From SpSt-501 sp037481615 (GTDB lineage: Bacteria > Desulfobacterota > Desulfobacteria > Desulfobacterales > SpSt-501), in assembly GCA_037481615.1 (NCBI GenBank), contig JBBFLI010000001.1: a stretch of DNA of 64,000 bases. One strand, given 5' to 3'. The notes under the pieces are model-generated. The model did no database searches. It saw only the letters and a list, made by a program, of their open reading frames with translations, and was not told the DNA's origin. This document shows, piece after piece, positions 50,374 through 59,147 of the stretch (its first letter is position 1; each line of letters starts with the position of its first letter). The translations under genes were made by a program, and so were the position numbers.

Positions 50374-50973
50374 ATGCCGACGGCGGAAACGACACGGGAG
50401 CCTCCTTTCGTGCCCACGATTCGCGTCCCCTCGGGGGTTTTGATCGCAGGGATCCTTTTCTGGACGGCGGCGGCCGCCTGGGGGGCGGCGTCGGTCTCCC
50501 ACCTCACGGTTTCGACCGACGACGAGCGGCTGCTGTTGCACCTCGGGCTGGAAGGGGCGTTTCCGCCCCGGGTGAAGGAGCGGGTGCTCGAGGGCAAACC
50601 GGTTTCGATCGTCTTCACGATCCGGCTGAACCGCGTCCGCGACCTGTGGCTCGACGAGCGGATCGCCGACCGTGTGGTCGAGCACATCCTGCGTTTCGAC
50701 CGGGTGAAGAACGAGTTCACCGTGAGGCGCTCCTGGCGGGGATTCGAGGCCGAAACGACCCCTTCCTTCGAGGAGGCCCGGCAGTGGATGAGCTGGATCG
50801 AGGGCTATCCGCTGGCCGGGCTGGACCGTCTGACGCGCGGCTCTTCCTATGCCCTCCTCGCCCAGGCCGGGATCGTGCGCCGCGGCCTTCCCTGGGGGCT
50901 GCACCATGTGCTCTTTTTCCTCTCCTTCTGGGAGGAGGAGACCGACTGGTATGTCCTGCATTTCCGCTACTGA
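50374..50973 (+). CDS. DUF4390-family exported/membrane protein
   Basis: This 199-residue protein has one N-terminal hydrophobic segment (VLIAGILFWTAAAAWGAASV) that acts as signal or anchor. The rest, LHLGLEGAFPPRVKERVLEG, SIVFTIRLNRVRDLWLDERI and HILRFDRVKNEFTVRR, has the DUF4390 pattern seen mostly in Deltaproteobacteria and related groups, where it is often near nitrogen-regulation kinase genes. Its role is unknown. The gene begins in the spacer divergent from the yifB gene and its 3' end overlaps the SDR gene by 23 bp. Confidence 0.75.
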   Translation: MPTAETTREPPFVPTIRVPSGVLIAGILFWTAAAAWGAASVSHLTVSTDDERLLLHLGLEGAFPPRVKERVLEGKPVSIVFTIRLNRVRDLWLDERIADRVVEHILRFDRVKNEFTVRRSWRGFEAETTPSFEEARQWMSWIEGYPLAGLDRLTRGSSYALLAQAGIVRRGLPWGLHHVLFFLSFWEEETDWYVLHFRY

Positions 50974-51724
50974 GGATCTGGGCGGGGCCGCAGCCGTCGT
51001 GACCGGGGGCACCCGCGGCATCGGGCTCGGCATCGCGGAGTTCCTGGCCGAGCGGGGGGCCTCGCTCGCCGTCGTCTGGCACCGCGACGAGGCCGCGGCG
51101 CGCGCGGCCGAGGGGCGCCTGGCCTCGCGGCTGCGGCCGGGGCGGAGGCTGCTTGTGCTCCAGGGCGATGCCGGCGACCCCGCCGTCGCGGCCGAACACC
51201 ATGCCCGCGTGCGTGCCGAGCTCGGCCCTGTCGCCGTGCTCGTCAACAACGCCGGGATCATGCTCCAGGCGGGTTTCGAACAGGTGAGCGCGGCGCAGTG
51301 GGAGAAGACCCTGCGCACGAACCTCTCCTCCGCCTTCTACTGGAGCCGCGAGGTGATCCCCGGAATGAAGGACCGAGGCTTCGGCCGCATCGTCTACATC
51401 GCCTCGATCGCCGCCCGCGGCGGCGGCGTGATCGGGCCCCACTACGCGGCCTCCAAGGCCGGCATGCTGGGGCTGACCCGCTACGGCGCGCGCGAGCTCG
51501 GCCGCTTCGGGATCACCCTGAACGCCATCGCGCCCGCCTTCATCGAGGACGCGGGCATCTTCGTCGGCTACTCCCCCGAGCAGAAGGCCGAACTCGCCAC
51601 GCGCACGGCGACCGGACGCCTGGGCCGGGTCGCCGACGTGGTGCGGGCCTTCGCCTATCTCTTGGACTCCCCCTTCGTGACGGGGGTCTGCCTGGACGTC
51701 AACGGCGGCGCCTTCATGATCTGA
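50951..51724 (+). CDS. Short-chain dehydrogenase/reductase (FabG-like)
   Basis: This 257-residue SDR has the NAD(P)-binding GGTRGIGLG near residue 16, NNAG near 98, catalytic Ser in YIASIAARGG and the YAASK catalytic Tyr-Lys pair (GPHYAASKAGMLGLTRYG). The C-terminal LDVNGGAFMI is usual for FabG-like enzymes. It starts at ATG 50951, inside the DUF4390 gene. Substrate is unknown; the ilvD gene 35 bp downstream could place it in a hydroxy-acid or sugar-acid pathway, or it could act in fatty-acid reduction. Confidence 0.85.
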   Translation: MSCISATEDLGGAAAVVTGGTRGIGLGIAEFLAERGASLAVVWHRDEAAARAAEGRLASRLRPGRRLLVLQGDAGDPAVAAEHHARVRAELGPVAVLVNNAGIMLQAGFEQVSAAQWEKTLRTNLSSAFYWSREVIPGMKDRGFGRIVYIASIAARGGGVIGPHYAASKAGMLGLTRYGARELGRFGITLNAIAPAFIEDAGIFVGYSPEQKAELATRTATGRLGRVADVVRAFAYLLDSPFVTGVCLDVNGGAFMI

Positions 51725-51759
51725 GCGGGGCGCGCCCCCCGAGGAAAGGACATCCGACC

Positions 51760-53433
51760 ATGGCCAAACGCAGCGACCTCATGATCCGCGGGCCCGAGCG
51801 GGCCCCCCACCGCTCGCTTCTCCGCGCCGAGGGCTTCACGGACTGGGAAATGGAACGGCCGATCATCGGCATCGCCAATTCCTTCAACGAAATCATCCCC
51901 GGGCACATGCACCTCGACAAGGTGGTGGAGGCGGTCAAGGCCGGCGTGTACGCGGCCGGGGGGACTCCGGTCGTCTTCAACACGATCGGGGTCTGCGACG
52001 GGATCGCCATGAACCACATCGGCATGAAGTACTCGCTGCCCAGCCGGGAGCTCATCGCCGATTCGCTCGAGATCATGGCCATGGCCCACCCCTTCGACGG
52101 GCTCGTGCTCGTCGCCTCCTGCGACAAGATCATCCCCGGCATGCTGATCGCCGCCGCCCGGCTGAACCTGCCCTCCATCTTCCTGCCGGGGGGGCCGATG
52201 CTGCCGGGGCGCCACGGGGGCCGCGAAGTCGGGGTGGACAAGGTCTTCGAGGCCGTGGGCCGGGTCAGGGCCGGCACGCTGAGCGAGGGGGAACTGCGCG
52301 AACTCGAGTGCGCCGCCTGCCCCGGCGCCGGCTCGTGCGCGGGCATGTTCACCGCGAACACGATGAGCAACCTCGCCGAGGCGCTCGGCATGACGCTCCC
52401 CTACGGCGGGAGCGCGCCTGCGGTCTACGCCGAGCGGCTGTGGATCGCGAAGGAAACCGGGCAGGCGATCGTGCGCCTGGTCCAGCGGAACCTGCGGCCG
52501 CGGGACATCCTGACGCGGGAGGCCTTCGAGAACGCCATCGCCTGCGACATGGCGCTCGGGGGCTCGACGAACAGCGCCCTGCATCTCCCGGCGATCGCCT
52601 ATTACGCCGGGGTGGAGCTCACGCTCTCCGACTTCGGGCGCTTCACGGAGACGACCCCGCACCTGACCACGCTCGCCCCCGCCGGACCGCACCATGTCGT
52701 CGACTTCTTCCACGCGGGAGGCATCCCGGCGATCCTGGCCGAGCTCCGGCGCGCCGGGCTCGTCCGCGAGAAGGCCCTGACCGTGACCGGTCTCCCGGTC
52801 GGCAGGATGCTGCGCCGCATCCGCGCCGGCATCCGCGACGCCTCGGTGATCCGCGCCTGCAAGCACCCCGTGCACGCCACCGGCGGCCTGGCCGTTCTGC
52901 ACGGCAATCTCGCCCCCGAGGGGGCGATCGTCAAGCAGGCCGCCGTGGCCGAGGAGATGCTCGACCACACCGGGCCGGCCCGGATCTTCGACTCCGAGGA
53001 GGAGGCCTTCCGGGCGATCACGGGCGGCCGCATCCGCAAGGGGGATGTCGTCGTCGTGCGCTACGAGGGGCCGCGGGGCGGACCCGGCATGCAGGAGATG
53101 CTGTCGCCCACCGCGGCGCTCGCCGGGATGGGCCTGGACAAGGATGTAGCGCTCATCACCGACGGGCGCTTCTCCGGGGCGAGCCGCGGGTCGGCCGTGG
53201 GGCACATCTCCCCCGAAGCGGCCGCGCGCGGGCCGATCGCCGCCCTCGAGGAGGGCGACCTCGTGCACATCGACATCCCGGGCCGGCGGCTGGAGGTGAA
53301 ACTGAGCGCTCGGGAGATCCGCCGCCGGCTGGCGGCCCTGCCGCCCTTCGAACCCAAGGTCCGCACCGGCTACCTCGCCCGCTACGCGCAGCTGGTCTCG
53401 AGCGCCGCGCAGGGGGCGGTGTTTCCCCGCTAG
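51760..53433 (+). CDS. ilvD: Dihydroxy-acid dehydratase
   Basis: This 557-residue IlvD/Edd-family dehydratase starts at ATG 51760 behind GAGGAAAGGA. The iron-sulfur Cys residues lie in LVASCDKIIPGML and CAACPGAGSCAGMFTANTM; SDSLEIMAMAHP and ALITDGRFSGASRGSAVGHI are also typical. It removes water from 2,3-dihydroxy-3-methyl acids in valine and isoleucine synthesis. Length and motifs fit IlvD better than 6-phosphogluconate dehydratase. An SDR gene is just upstream. The stop codon overlaps the convergent J-domain gene by 4 bp. Confidence 0.92.
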   Translation: MAKRSDLMIRGPERAPHRSLLRAEGFTDWEMERPIIGIANSFNEIIPGHMHLDKVVEAVKAGVYAAGGTPVVFNTIGVCDGIAMNHIGMKYSLPSRELIADSLEIMAMAHPFDGLVLVASCDKIIPGMLIAAARLNLPSIFLPGGPMLPGRHGGREVGVDKVFEAVGRVRAGTLSEGELRELECAACPGAGSCAGMFTANTMSNLAEALGMTLPYGGSAPAVYAERLWIAKETGQAIVRLVQRNLRPRDILTREAFENAIACDMALGGSTNSALHLPAIAYYAGVELTLSDFGRFTETTPHLTTLAPAGPHHVVDFFHAGGIPAILAELRRAGLVREKALTVTGLPVGRMLRRIRAGIRDASVIRACKHPVHATGGLAVLHGNLAPEGAIVKQAAVAEEMLDHTGPARIFDSEEEAFRAITGGRIRKGDVVVVRYEGPRGGPGMQEMLSPTAALAGMGLDKDVALITDGRFSGASRGSAVGHISPEAAARGPIAALEEGDLVHIDIPGRRLEVKLSAREIRRRLAALPPFEPKVRTGYLARYAQLVSSAAQGAVFPR

Positions 53434-54200
53434 AGGCGCTCGTCTTCGTCCGCGAACGGCGGTTGCAGGCGACGCAGGGGGGTCGGCTGGGTCCAGCGGT
53501 TGAGCGCCCCCTCGTAGAACCACTTGTCGGGGAAGCCGCGGCGGGTGGTGAAGACCGGCCGCTCCGCCCAGCGGATCAAATCCTCGTAGGCGTCCCGCAG
53601 CTTGCGGAAGAGGGCCGAGTCGCCCCCCTGGTCCGGGTGGACCTCCTTGGCCCGCCTCCGGAAGGCCCGCTTGATGATCTGCTGCAGGTTCGGGGAGTGC
53701 AGGTCGCGGGAGCGCAGCTTGAGGAAGGTGAGCGAACGGGCCATGCGGGCGGGTTCGCGCACCTCGAGCGGCCGCACGCAGTGGATGTCGCCCGGGATCG
53801 GACGGGCCTTGGAGAGAACGAGGCGGGTGGCGAGGTAGCGCTTCTTCGTGCGCCGCACCTCCTCCCACCAGGCGTTCCCGAGATCGTTGAACATGCGGCA
53901 GAAATCGTCGACCGGCTTCTTCCCCCGGCGGCGGGGGTAGATGAAGCTCAGCAGATCCCGCGAGTCGTAAGGCAGCATGTCGAGCATGATGAGGGCGTCG
54001 GTGAAGTAGAAGGTGGCGTAGCGGATCTGGAGCGTCTGCAGCAGACCGGTGCGCATGTTGAGGTTGTTGCGCAGCTTCTGGCGGCATTCGATCGAGCAGT
54101 AGCGCCGGCGCTTCATGTTCTCGGTCGTGCCGCACGAAAGGCAGCGGCGGACGTCGCCGTTGCCGGAGGGGTAGGGCACAGGGGGGATCAGGGCACTCAT
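53430..54200 (-). CDS. Zinc-ribbon and J-domain protein, uncharacterised
   Basis: This 256-residue protein starts at ATG 54200 (MSALIPPVPYPSGNGDVRRC) behind AAGGCGAG. An N-terminal four-Cys module, CLSCGTTENMKRRRYCSIEC, could bind zinc. The C-terminal part RRRAKEVHPDQGGDSALFRK contains the HPD motif of a J-domain helix pair, so it may stimulate a DnaK/HSP70. The middle region (FYFTDALIMLDMLPYDSRDL, SFIYPRRRGKKPVDDFCRMF) is not recognised. No DnaK or GrpE gene is near. The combination is unusual. Confidence 0.75.
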   Translation of the reverse strand: MSALIPPVPYPSGNGDVRRCLSCGTTENMKRRRYCSIECRQKLRNNLNMRTGLLQTLQIRYATFYFTDALIMLDMLPYDSRDLLSFIYPRRRGKKPVDDFCRMFNDLGNAWWEEVRRTKKRYLATRLVLSKARPIPGDIHCVRPLEVREPARMARSLTFLKLRSRDLHSPNLQQIIKRAFRRRAKEVHPDQGGDSALFRKLRDAYEDLIRWAERPVFTTRRGFPDKWFYEGALNRWTQPTPLRRLQPPFADEDERL

Positions 54201-54289
54201 GGGGTCTCGCCTTTTGATCAAGCGCATTACCCTACCACGCGCTTCCCGCTTCCGTCAAAGCGGCCCGCCGGTCCGCTGAGCATCGCCCC

Positions 54290-55471
54290 ATGGGGTTTCT
54301 TGCGGCCGGGCTCGCTCTATCCGGGTTGATCCACGCCGCGGTCGGCTGGTTCGCCGGCGACGGCTTCGGGATCCGCAGCCGTACCGGGCGCAGGCGGCTT
54401 GCGGTCGCGGCGGCGGCGCTCTCGCTTTCGTTCCCGGCGGGGTTTTTCCTGCTGCGCCTCCTGCCCTCGCCGCTCACGAGCGGGCTCTACCGTGTCACGG
54501 CCGCGGGCTTCGGGATGGCCGTCCACTTCGCGCTGGCCGCGGCGGCCTGGGGGGTCATCCGGCTTTTTCTGCCGCGCGCTTTTCCGGCCCCGTTTTTTCG
54601 CGCGGCCGCGGTCGGTCTCGCCGGGCTGACGCTTCTTGCCTGCGGCTTCGGGTTCTTCCGCGCCTTCCACCCGCAGGTGAAACGGCTCGCGGTCGCGATC
54701 GAGGGGCTTCCGGAGGCTTGGCAAGGGCGCCGTGTCGTCCAGCTCTCCGACGTGCATCTCGGGGTCTTCCACGGCGAGGGGTTTCTCGAGCGGCTGGTCG
54801 CGCAGGTGAACGCGCTTGCGCCGGATCTCGTCGTCATCACGGGCGACCTCTTCGACGGCATGGCCCGCGGGGCGGTCTCACGGTTCGTGCCCGGCCTGCG
54901 GCGGCTCCGGGCCGCGCACGGCGTCTTCTTCGTCGCCGGCAACCACGAAGCCTACGCGGGCCTCGAGAGCTGCCGCGAAGCGGCCCGGGCGGCGGGCATC
55001 CGCGTTCTCGACCACGAGGCCGTCGAGGTCGAGGGTGTTCTTCTCGTCGGCGTCGCCTATCCCGGGGTCGACGATCCCGCGGAAATCCGCAACCTCCCCC
55101 CGGCCGAGGGCGGAAAGGGGAAACGGGCGCCGCGGATCCTGCTCTTCCACACCCCGACCGACATCCGCCGCGACCGCTTCGAAGACCGCAGGACGGCGAC
55201 CTACTGGCGGCCGGACACCTCGTTCGCCTGGAGCCGTGCGTTGGGGGTGGATCTGCAGCTCTCCGGGCATACGCACCGCGGCCAGATCGTGCCCTTCCAC
55301 CTCGCGACGGGATGGATCTGCCACGGGCTCGATCACGGCCTGCACCGGCGGCCGGGCTTTCTCCTCCACGTTTCGAGCGGGGTCGGCACCTGGGGGCCGC
55401 CCCTTCGCACCGCGGCAGCGGCCGAAATCGTGGAGATCACCCTCGAGGCCCCGCAACCGGCGGGCGATTGA
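54290..55471 (+). CDS. Membrane-anchored calcineurin-like metallophosphoesterase
   Basis: This 393-residue protein has about four N-terminal hydrophobic segments (residues 1-130), then a phosphoesterase domain with the full metal set: QLSDVHLGVFHGEG, VVITGDLFDGM, FFVAGNHEAYAG, LLFHTPTDI and LQLSGHTHRGQIVPFH. It resembles the YaeI/YkuE group, which includes UDP-diacylglucosamine or membrane phosphodiester hydrolases. A membrane-proximal lipid or nucleotide substrate is likely. The gene is divergent from the J-domain gene. Confidence 0.85.
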   Translation: MGFLAAGLALSGLIHAAVGWFAGDGFGIRSRTGRRRLAVAAAALSLSFPAGFFLLRLLPSPLTSGLYRVTAAGFGMAVHFALAAAAWGVIRLFLPRAFPAPFFRAAAVGLAGLTLLACGFGFFRAFHPQVKRLAVAIEGLPEAWQGRRVVQLSDVHLGVFHGEGFLERLVAQVNALAPDLVVITGDLFDGMARGAVSRFVPGLRRLRAAHGVFFVAGNHEAYAGLESCREAARAAGIRVLDHEAVEVEGVLLVGVAYPGVDDPAEIRNLPPAEGGKGKRAPRILLFHTPTDIRRDRFEDRRTATYWRPDTSFAWSRALGVDLQLSGHTHRGQIVPFHLATGWICHGLDHGLHRRPGFLLHVSSGVGTWGPPLRTAAAAEIVEITLEAPQPAGD

Positions 55472-55535
55472 CAGGGATCGAGCGATATAGGAACATGACC
55501 CATCCCGTACGGAGCACCGCGTCAAGGGGGCGACG

Positions 55536-55931
55536 ATGGAGCGAATGGAGTTCAAGACCATCCGCAAGACGCTGGAGATGACGCAGAAGGAGATCGCGCA
55601 GGTTCTCGCCGTCTCGCTCAAGGCCGTTCACAGCTACGAGCAGGGCTGGCGGACGGTGCCCCCGGCCGTGGAGCGTCAGCTCTACCTTCTGCTCGCCCGC
55701 AAGGCCGGTGCGCGAAACGGCCCGGCGTGCTGGGAGGCGAAGGGCTGCCCGCCCGAGAAGCGCAGCTCCTGCCCCGCCGGCCGCTGGGACAGCGGCGATC
55801 TCTGCTGGGCGATCACCGGGACCCTCTGCGGGGGCGAAGACCGCGGGAGCTGGCGGGAGAAGATGTCCGCCTGCCGCGTCTGCCCGGTCTTCGCCGCCCG
55901 CGTGCCCCTTGCGTCCCTCGGTCTTTCATGA
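55536..55931 (+). CDS. Helix-turn-helix plus two-CW domain protein
   Basis: This 131-residue protein has an XRE-like helix-turn-helix (MTQKEIAQVLAVSLKAVHSY, residues about 12-45) and a Cys/Trp-rich C-terminal domain: CWEAKGCPPEKRSSCPAGRW, LCWAITGTLCGGEDRGSWRE, then CRVCPVF. The paired CW layout is that of the two-CW domain, found mainly in Deltaproteobacteria and thought to bind metal. A metal- or redox-sensing regulator is plausible. It overlaps the metX start by 4 bp, so it may respond to or control methionine synthesis. AAGGGGGCGACG precedes the ATG. Confidence 0.8.
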   Translation: MERMEFKTIRKTLEMTQKEIAQVLAVSLKAVHSYEQGWRTVPPAVERQLYLLLARKAGARNGPACWEAKGCPPEKRSSCPAGRWDSGDLCWAITGTLCGGEDRGSWREKMSACRVCPVFAARVPLASLGLS

Positions 55932-57115
55932 GCGAATACATCGAGCATGACCGCAACGGGGCCTCGGTCGGCCTCGTCCGCAAGCAGTTCTTCACCTTCG
56001 CCCATCCCCCGGAGAGCCTGCGGCTCGAGAGCGGCGCCCGGCTCGGCCCCGTCACCCTCGCCTACGAGACCTGCGGCCGGCTGTCGCCGGCGAAGGACAA
56101 CGCCGTGCTCGTGCTGCACGCGCTCTCGGGGGACTCGCACGTCGCCGGCGTGTACACCCCCGAGGATGAAAAGCCCGGCTGGTGGGATTTCATGGTGGGG
56201 CCCGGCAAGGGGATCGACACGGAGCGCTATTTCGTCGTCTGCTCGAACGTGATCGGCGGCTGCGCGGGCTCGACCGGCCCGGGCTCCCCCCGCCCGGACA
56301 CCGGGCGGCCCTACGGCCTCGATTTTCCGGTGGTCACCATCGGCGACATGGTGGCGGCCCAGAAGGCGCTGATCGACCACCTCGGGATCCGCCGCCTGCT
56401 CTGTGTGGTGGGCGGCTCGATCGGCGGCATGCAGGTCCTCGAGTGGACCGTGCGCTACCCGGAGCGCGTCGCTTCGGCCATCGCGCTCGCCACGACGATG
56501 AGGCACTCGGCGCTCGCGATCGCCTTCAACGAGGTCGCCCGCCAGGCGATCATGGCCGACCCCCACTGGAACCGCGGCGATTATTACGACGGCCCGAAGC
56601 CCGCGACGGGGCTTGCCGTCGCGCGCATGATCGGGCACATCACCTACCTCTCCGACGAGGCCATGCGCCTGAAATTCGGGCGCCGGCTGCAGGACAAGAG
56701 CGATTTTTCCTTCAACTTCGACGCCGATTTCCAGGTCGAGAGCTACCTGCGCTACCAGGGACGCAAGTTCGTCGACCGCTTCGACGCGAACTCCTTTCTC
56801 TATATCACCAAGGCGGCCGACTACTACGATCTCATCCTCCAGCACGGCGCGGGCTCGGCCGTGCGGGCCTTCGCCAAGGCCCGCGCCCGGTTCCTCGTGA
56901 TTTCCTTCACCTCGGACTGGCTCTACCCGACCTACCAGTCCCGCGAAATCGTCAAGGCGCTCAAGAAGAACGGCCTGGATGTCAGCTTCTGCGAAATCGA
57001 GGCCGACTGGGGGCACGACGCGTTTCTCCTGCCCAACCCGCGGCTTTCGGCGCTGATCCACGGCTTTCTGGAAAGGGTCCTGCGTGAAGTCCGAACCTCA
57101 CCGGATGCGCTATGA
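55928..57115 (+). CDS. metX: Homoserine O-acetyltransferase (MetX family)
   Basis: This 395-residue alpha/beta-hydrolase-fold enzyme acylates homoserine in methionine synthesis. Visible are LHALSGDSHVAGVYTPEDEK, NVIGGCAGSTGPGSPRPDTG, the nucleophile elbow VVGGSIGGMQVLEWTVRYPE and the catalytic His in ADWGHDAFLLP. The SPRPDTGRPYG region is typical of MetX. The donor (acetyl- or succinyl-CoA) cannot be told from sequence alone. The start ATG 55928 lies in an ATGA overlap with the HTH/two-CW gene, and metW follows with a 32-bp overlap. Confidence 0.92.
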   Translation: MSEYIEHDRNGASVGLVRKQFFTFAHPPESLRLESGARLGPVTLAYETCGRLSPAKDNAVLVLHALSGDSHVAGVYTPEDEKPGWWDFMVGPGKGIDTERYFVVCSNVIGGCAGSTGPGSPRPDTGRPYGLDFPVVTIGDMVAAQKALIDHLGIRRLLCVVGGSIGGMQVLEWTVRYPERVASAIALATTMRHSALAIAFNEVARQAIMADPHWNRGDYYDGPKPATGLAVARMIGHITYLSDEAMRLKFGRRLQDKSDFSFNFDADFQVESYLRYQGRKFVDRFDANSFLYITKAADYYDLILQHGAGSAVRAFAKARARFLVISFTSDWLYPTYQSREIVKALKKNGLDVSFCEIEADWGHDAFLLPNPRLSALIHGFLERVLREVRTSPDAL

Positions 57116-57701
57116 TCTGCAGATCATCGCCTCGTGGATCGACCCCGGATCCCATGTCATGGATCTCGGCTGCGGCGAGGGCGAGCTGCTCAGTTACCTG
57201 ATCGCCCGCAAGGGGGTGCGCGGCGAAGGGATCGAGAAAAACGAGGAAAAGGTCGCCCATTGCATCGAAAAGGGGCTCTCCGTCCTGCAGGGCGACATGA
57301 ACGAGGAGGTGCTCGACTACCCCGAGAACCGCTTCGACTACGTGATCCTCAGCCAGACCCTGCAGCAGGTCTACGAACCCGACGCCCTCATCCGCGCCAT
57401 GCTGCGCATCGGGCGCCGGGGCATCGTGAGCTTCCCCAACTTCAGCCACTGGGGGATCCGCCTGCAGGTCTTCTTCACCGGCTACGCCCCGGTCTCCCGT
57501 CAGCTCCCCTACCAGTGGTACGACACGCCGAACATCCGCGTGATCACGCTCAACGACTTCCGGCGCTTCATCCGGCAGATCGGCCTGCGGGTTCTCAAGG
57601 AAGCCGCGATCGACACCCACTCCGAGGACCGCTACGGCCGAATCGTGCGCGTTCTGCCCAACCTGCGGGCGACCTACGGCATCTTCATGATCGGGAAATA
57701 G
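57084..57701 (+). CDS. metW: Methionine biosynthesis methyltransferase-like protein MetW
   Basis: This 205-residue protein has a SAM-binding-like start, MDLGCGEGELLSYLIARKGV, and VILSQTLQQVYEPDALIRAM and RRGIVSFPNFSHWGIRLQVF, all typical of MetW. MetW is needed together with MetX for homoserine acylation in many bacteria, though its exact role is unsettled. The GTG at 57084 has a GGAAAGG site; ATG 57105 is an alternative. The gene overlaps the 3' end of metX by 32 bp. Confidence 0.9.
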   Translation: MKSEPHRMRYDLQIIASWIDPGSHVMDLGCGEGELLSYLIARKGVRGEGIEKNEEKVAHCIEKGLSVLQGDMNEEVLDYPENRFDYVILSQTLQQVYEPDALIRAMLRIGRRGIVSFPNFSHWGIRLQVFFTGYAPVSRQLPYQWYDTPNIRVITLNDFRRFIRQIGLRVLKEAAIDTHSEDRYGRIVRVLPNLRATYGIFMIGK

Positions 57702-57747
57702 CCTCGGGGCGGCCCCCGAGGCGCCGCGAGGGAAAGGAAGGCCGCGG

Positions 57748-58185
57748 ATGAAAATCGTCTCCATCGCCGTCAGCCGCAAGAAAGGAACCCCCAAGACGCC
57801 GGTCGCCGAGGCGCGCCTCAGCCCCGAGCACGGCCTCGAGGGGGACGCCCACGCGGGGCCGGGCCACCGGCAGGTCAGCCTGCTGGCGGCCGAGAGCCTC
57901 GAGGGGGCGCGCCACCGGGGGCTCGAGGTCTCCTTCGGCGATTTCGCCGAGAACATCGCCACGGTGGGGATCGACTGGAAAACCGTGCCCGTCGGGACCC
58001 GGGTGCGGCTGGGCCCCGAGGCCGTCCTCGAGATCACCCAGATCGGCAAGGAGTGCCACAGCCGCTGCGCGATCTTCTACAAGGCAGGCGACTGCATCAT
58101 GCCCCGCGAGGGGGTCTTCGCCCGGGTCGTCCAGGGCGGGACCGTGCGCGTCGGGGACGAGGTCCGGATCGGGCCGGAGGGCTAA
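57748..58185 (+). CDS. MOSC-domain protein
   Basis: This 145-residue protein is a single MOSC domain: ARLSPEHGLEGDAHAGPGHR, LGPEAVLEITQIGKECHSRC, and GDCIMPREGVFARVVQGG. MOSC domains occur in molybdenum-cofactor sulfurases and in small proteins that deliver sulfur or molybdopterin-related groups. The Cys in ECHSRC fits the family. No molybdopterin gene is adjacent, so the partner is unknown. Its stop codon forms the start of the FliA-like promoter of motA. GGAAAGGAAGG precedes the ATG. Confidence 0.85.
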   Translation: MKIVSIAVSRKKGTPKTPVAEARLSPEHGLEGDAHAGPGHRQVSLLAAESLEGARHRGLEVSFGDFAENIATVGIDWKTVPVGTRVRLGPEAVLEITQIGKECHSRCAIFYKAGDCIMPREGVFARVVQGGTVRVGDEVRIGPEG

Positions 58186-58210
58186 AGTCCGCCCGGGGCG
58201 ATACCGATAA
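58183..58210 (+). promoter_or_regulatory. FliA (sigma-28)-like promoter of motAB
   Basis: TAAA at 58183-58186 and ACCGATAA at 58203-58210 are separated by 16 bp; the flagellar sigma-28 consensus is TAAA-N15-GCCGATAA. The -35 overlaps the MOSC stop codon. The motA GTG lies about 80 bp downstream. Flagellar late genes including motAB are usually FliA dependent. Confidence 0.6.
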
Positions 58211-58292
58211 TGAGAATGCAAGAGCCGTTGGGATCCGAATTCCACGCCCGGGTCGCCGGGGGGGTGCTGTTTCAGCCGGCGAGAGGTCTCGC

Positions 58293-59147
58293 GTGTTCGT
58301 CATCATCGGGTTCGCCGTCGTCCTGCTGTCCGTGCTGGGGGGGTTCGCCGAGGCGGGCGGCCCCTTCATGGTGCTCGTGCAACCGGCGGAATTCATTATC
58401 ATCGCGGGCGCCGGCCTGGGGGCTCTGCTCGCCTCCGCCCCCAAGAACATCCTGCAGAAGATCTTCGCCAAGACGCTTGCCGCCCTGAAGGGCAAGACGG
58501 TCACCAAGTCGACCTACCTCTCCGTGCTCAAGCTCCTCTACGAGCTCCTCTACATGGCCCAGAAAGAGGGCCTGATCGCCCTCGAAAAACACATCGAGTC
58601 GCCCGCCGAGAGCGCGATCTTCTCCAAGTACCCGGACATCCTGGCGCACGAGGAGCTGATCGCCTTCATGACCGACACCTTCCGCATGGTGATCATCGGC
58701 GGCATCGCCTCCCACGACCTCGAAGCCCTGATGGAGAGCGACATCGACACCCAGCACAACGAGGTGAAAAAGCCGAGCCAGGTGCTCTCCAAGATCGGCG
58801 ACACCATGCCGGGGCTGGGCATCGTGGCCGCGGTCCTGGGCATCGTCATCACCATGCAGGCGATCGACGGCCCGGCCGGCGAGATCGGGAAAAAGGTCGC
58901 CGCCGCCCTCGTGGGGACTTTCCTGGGGATTCTCCTCTGCTACGGCTTCATCCAGCCGCTCGCCTCCAACCTGGACATTTCCGGGGAGAAGGAGATCCAG
59001 GTCTTCGAGGTGGTCAAGAACGCGATTTCGGCCTTCGCCCGGGGCTTCAGCCCGCTCGTCTGCGTCGAGTTCGCCCGCCGCAGCATCCCCAGCGAATCGC
59101 GGCCGGAGTTCGCGGAGATGGAAACCCACGTCAAGGAGAAGAATTGA
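58293..59147 (+). CDS. motA: Flagellar motor stator protein MotA
   Basis: This 284-residue membrane protein starts at GTG 58293 behind GAGAGG. It has four helices (FVIIGFAVVLLSVLGGFAEA at the N-terminus) and the MotA features VQPAEFIIIAGAGLGALLA, KIGDTMPGLGIVAAVLGIVI, and AALVGTFLGILLCYGFIQPL. The cytoplasmic loop holds EALMESDIDTQHNEV. With MotB it forms the proton-driven stator. It overlaps motB by 4 bp. No other flagellar genes are in the window. Confidence 0.93.
   Translation: MFVIIGFAVVLLSVLGGFAEAGGPFMVLVQPAEFIIIAGAGLGALLASAPKNILQKIFAKTLAALKGKTVTKSTYLSVLKLLYELLYMAQKEGLIALEKHIESPAESAIFSKYPDILAHEELIAFMTDTFRMVIIGGIASHDLEALMESDIDTQHNEVKKPSQVLSKIGDTMPGLGIVAAVLGIVITMQAIDGPAGEIGKKVAAALVGTFLGILLCYGFIQPLASNLDISGEKEIQVFEVVKNAISAFARGFSPLVCVEFARRSIPSESRPEFAEMETHVKEKN

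Noticed and set aside
55468..55495. TTGACA at 55468 with TATAGG/TAGGAA downstream as a promoter of the HTH/two-CW gene
   Set aside because: The spacing to the AT-rich words is only 12-14 bp, too short for a standard promoter, and the -35 overlaps the previous stop codon.
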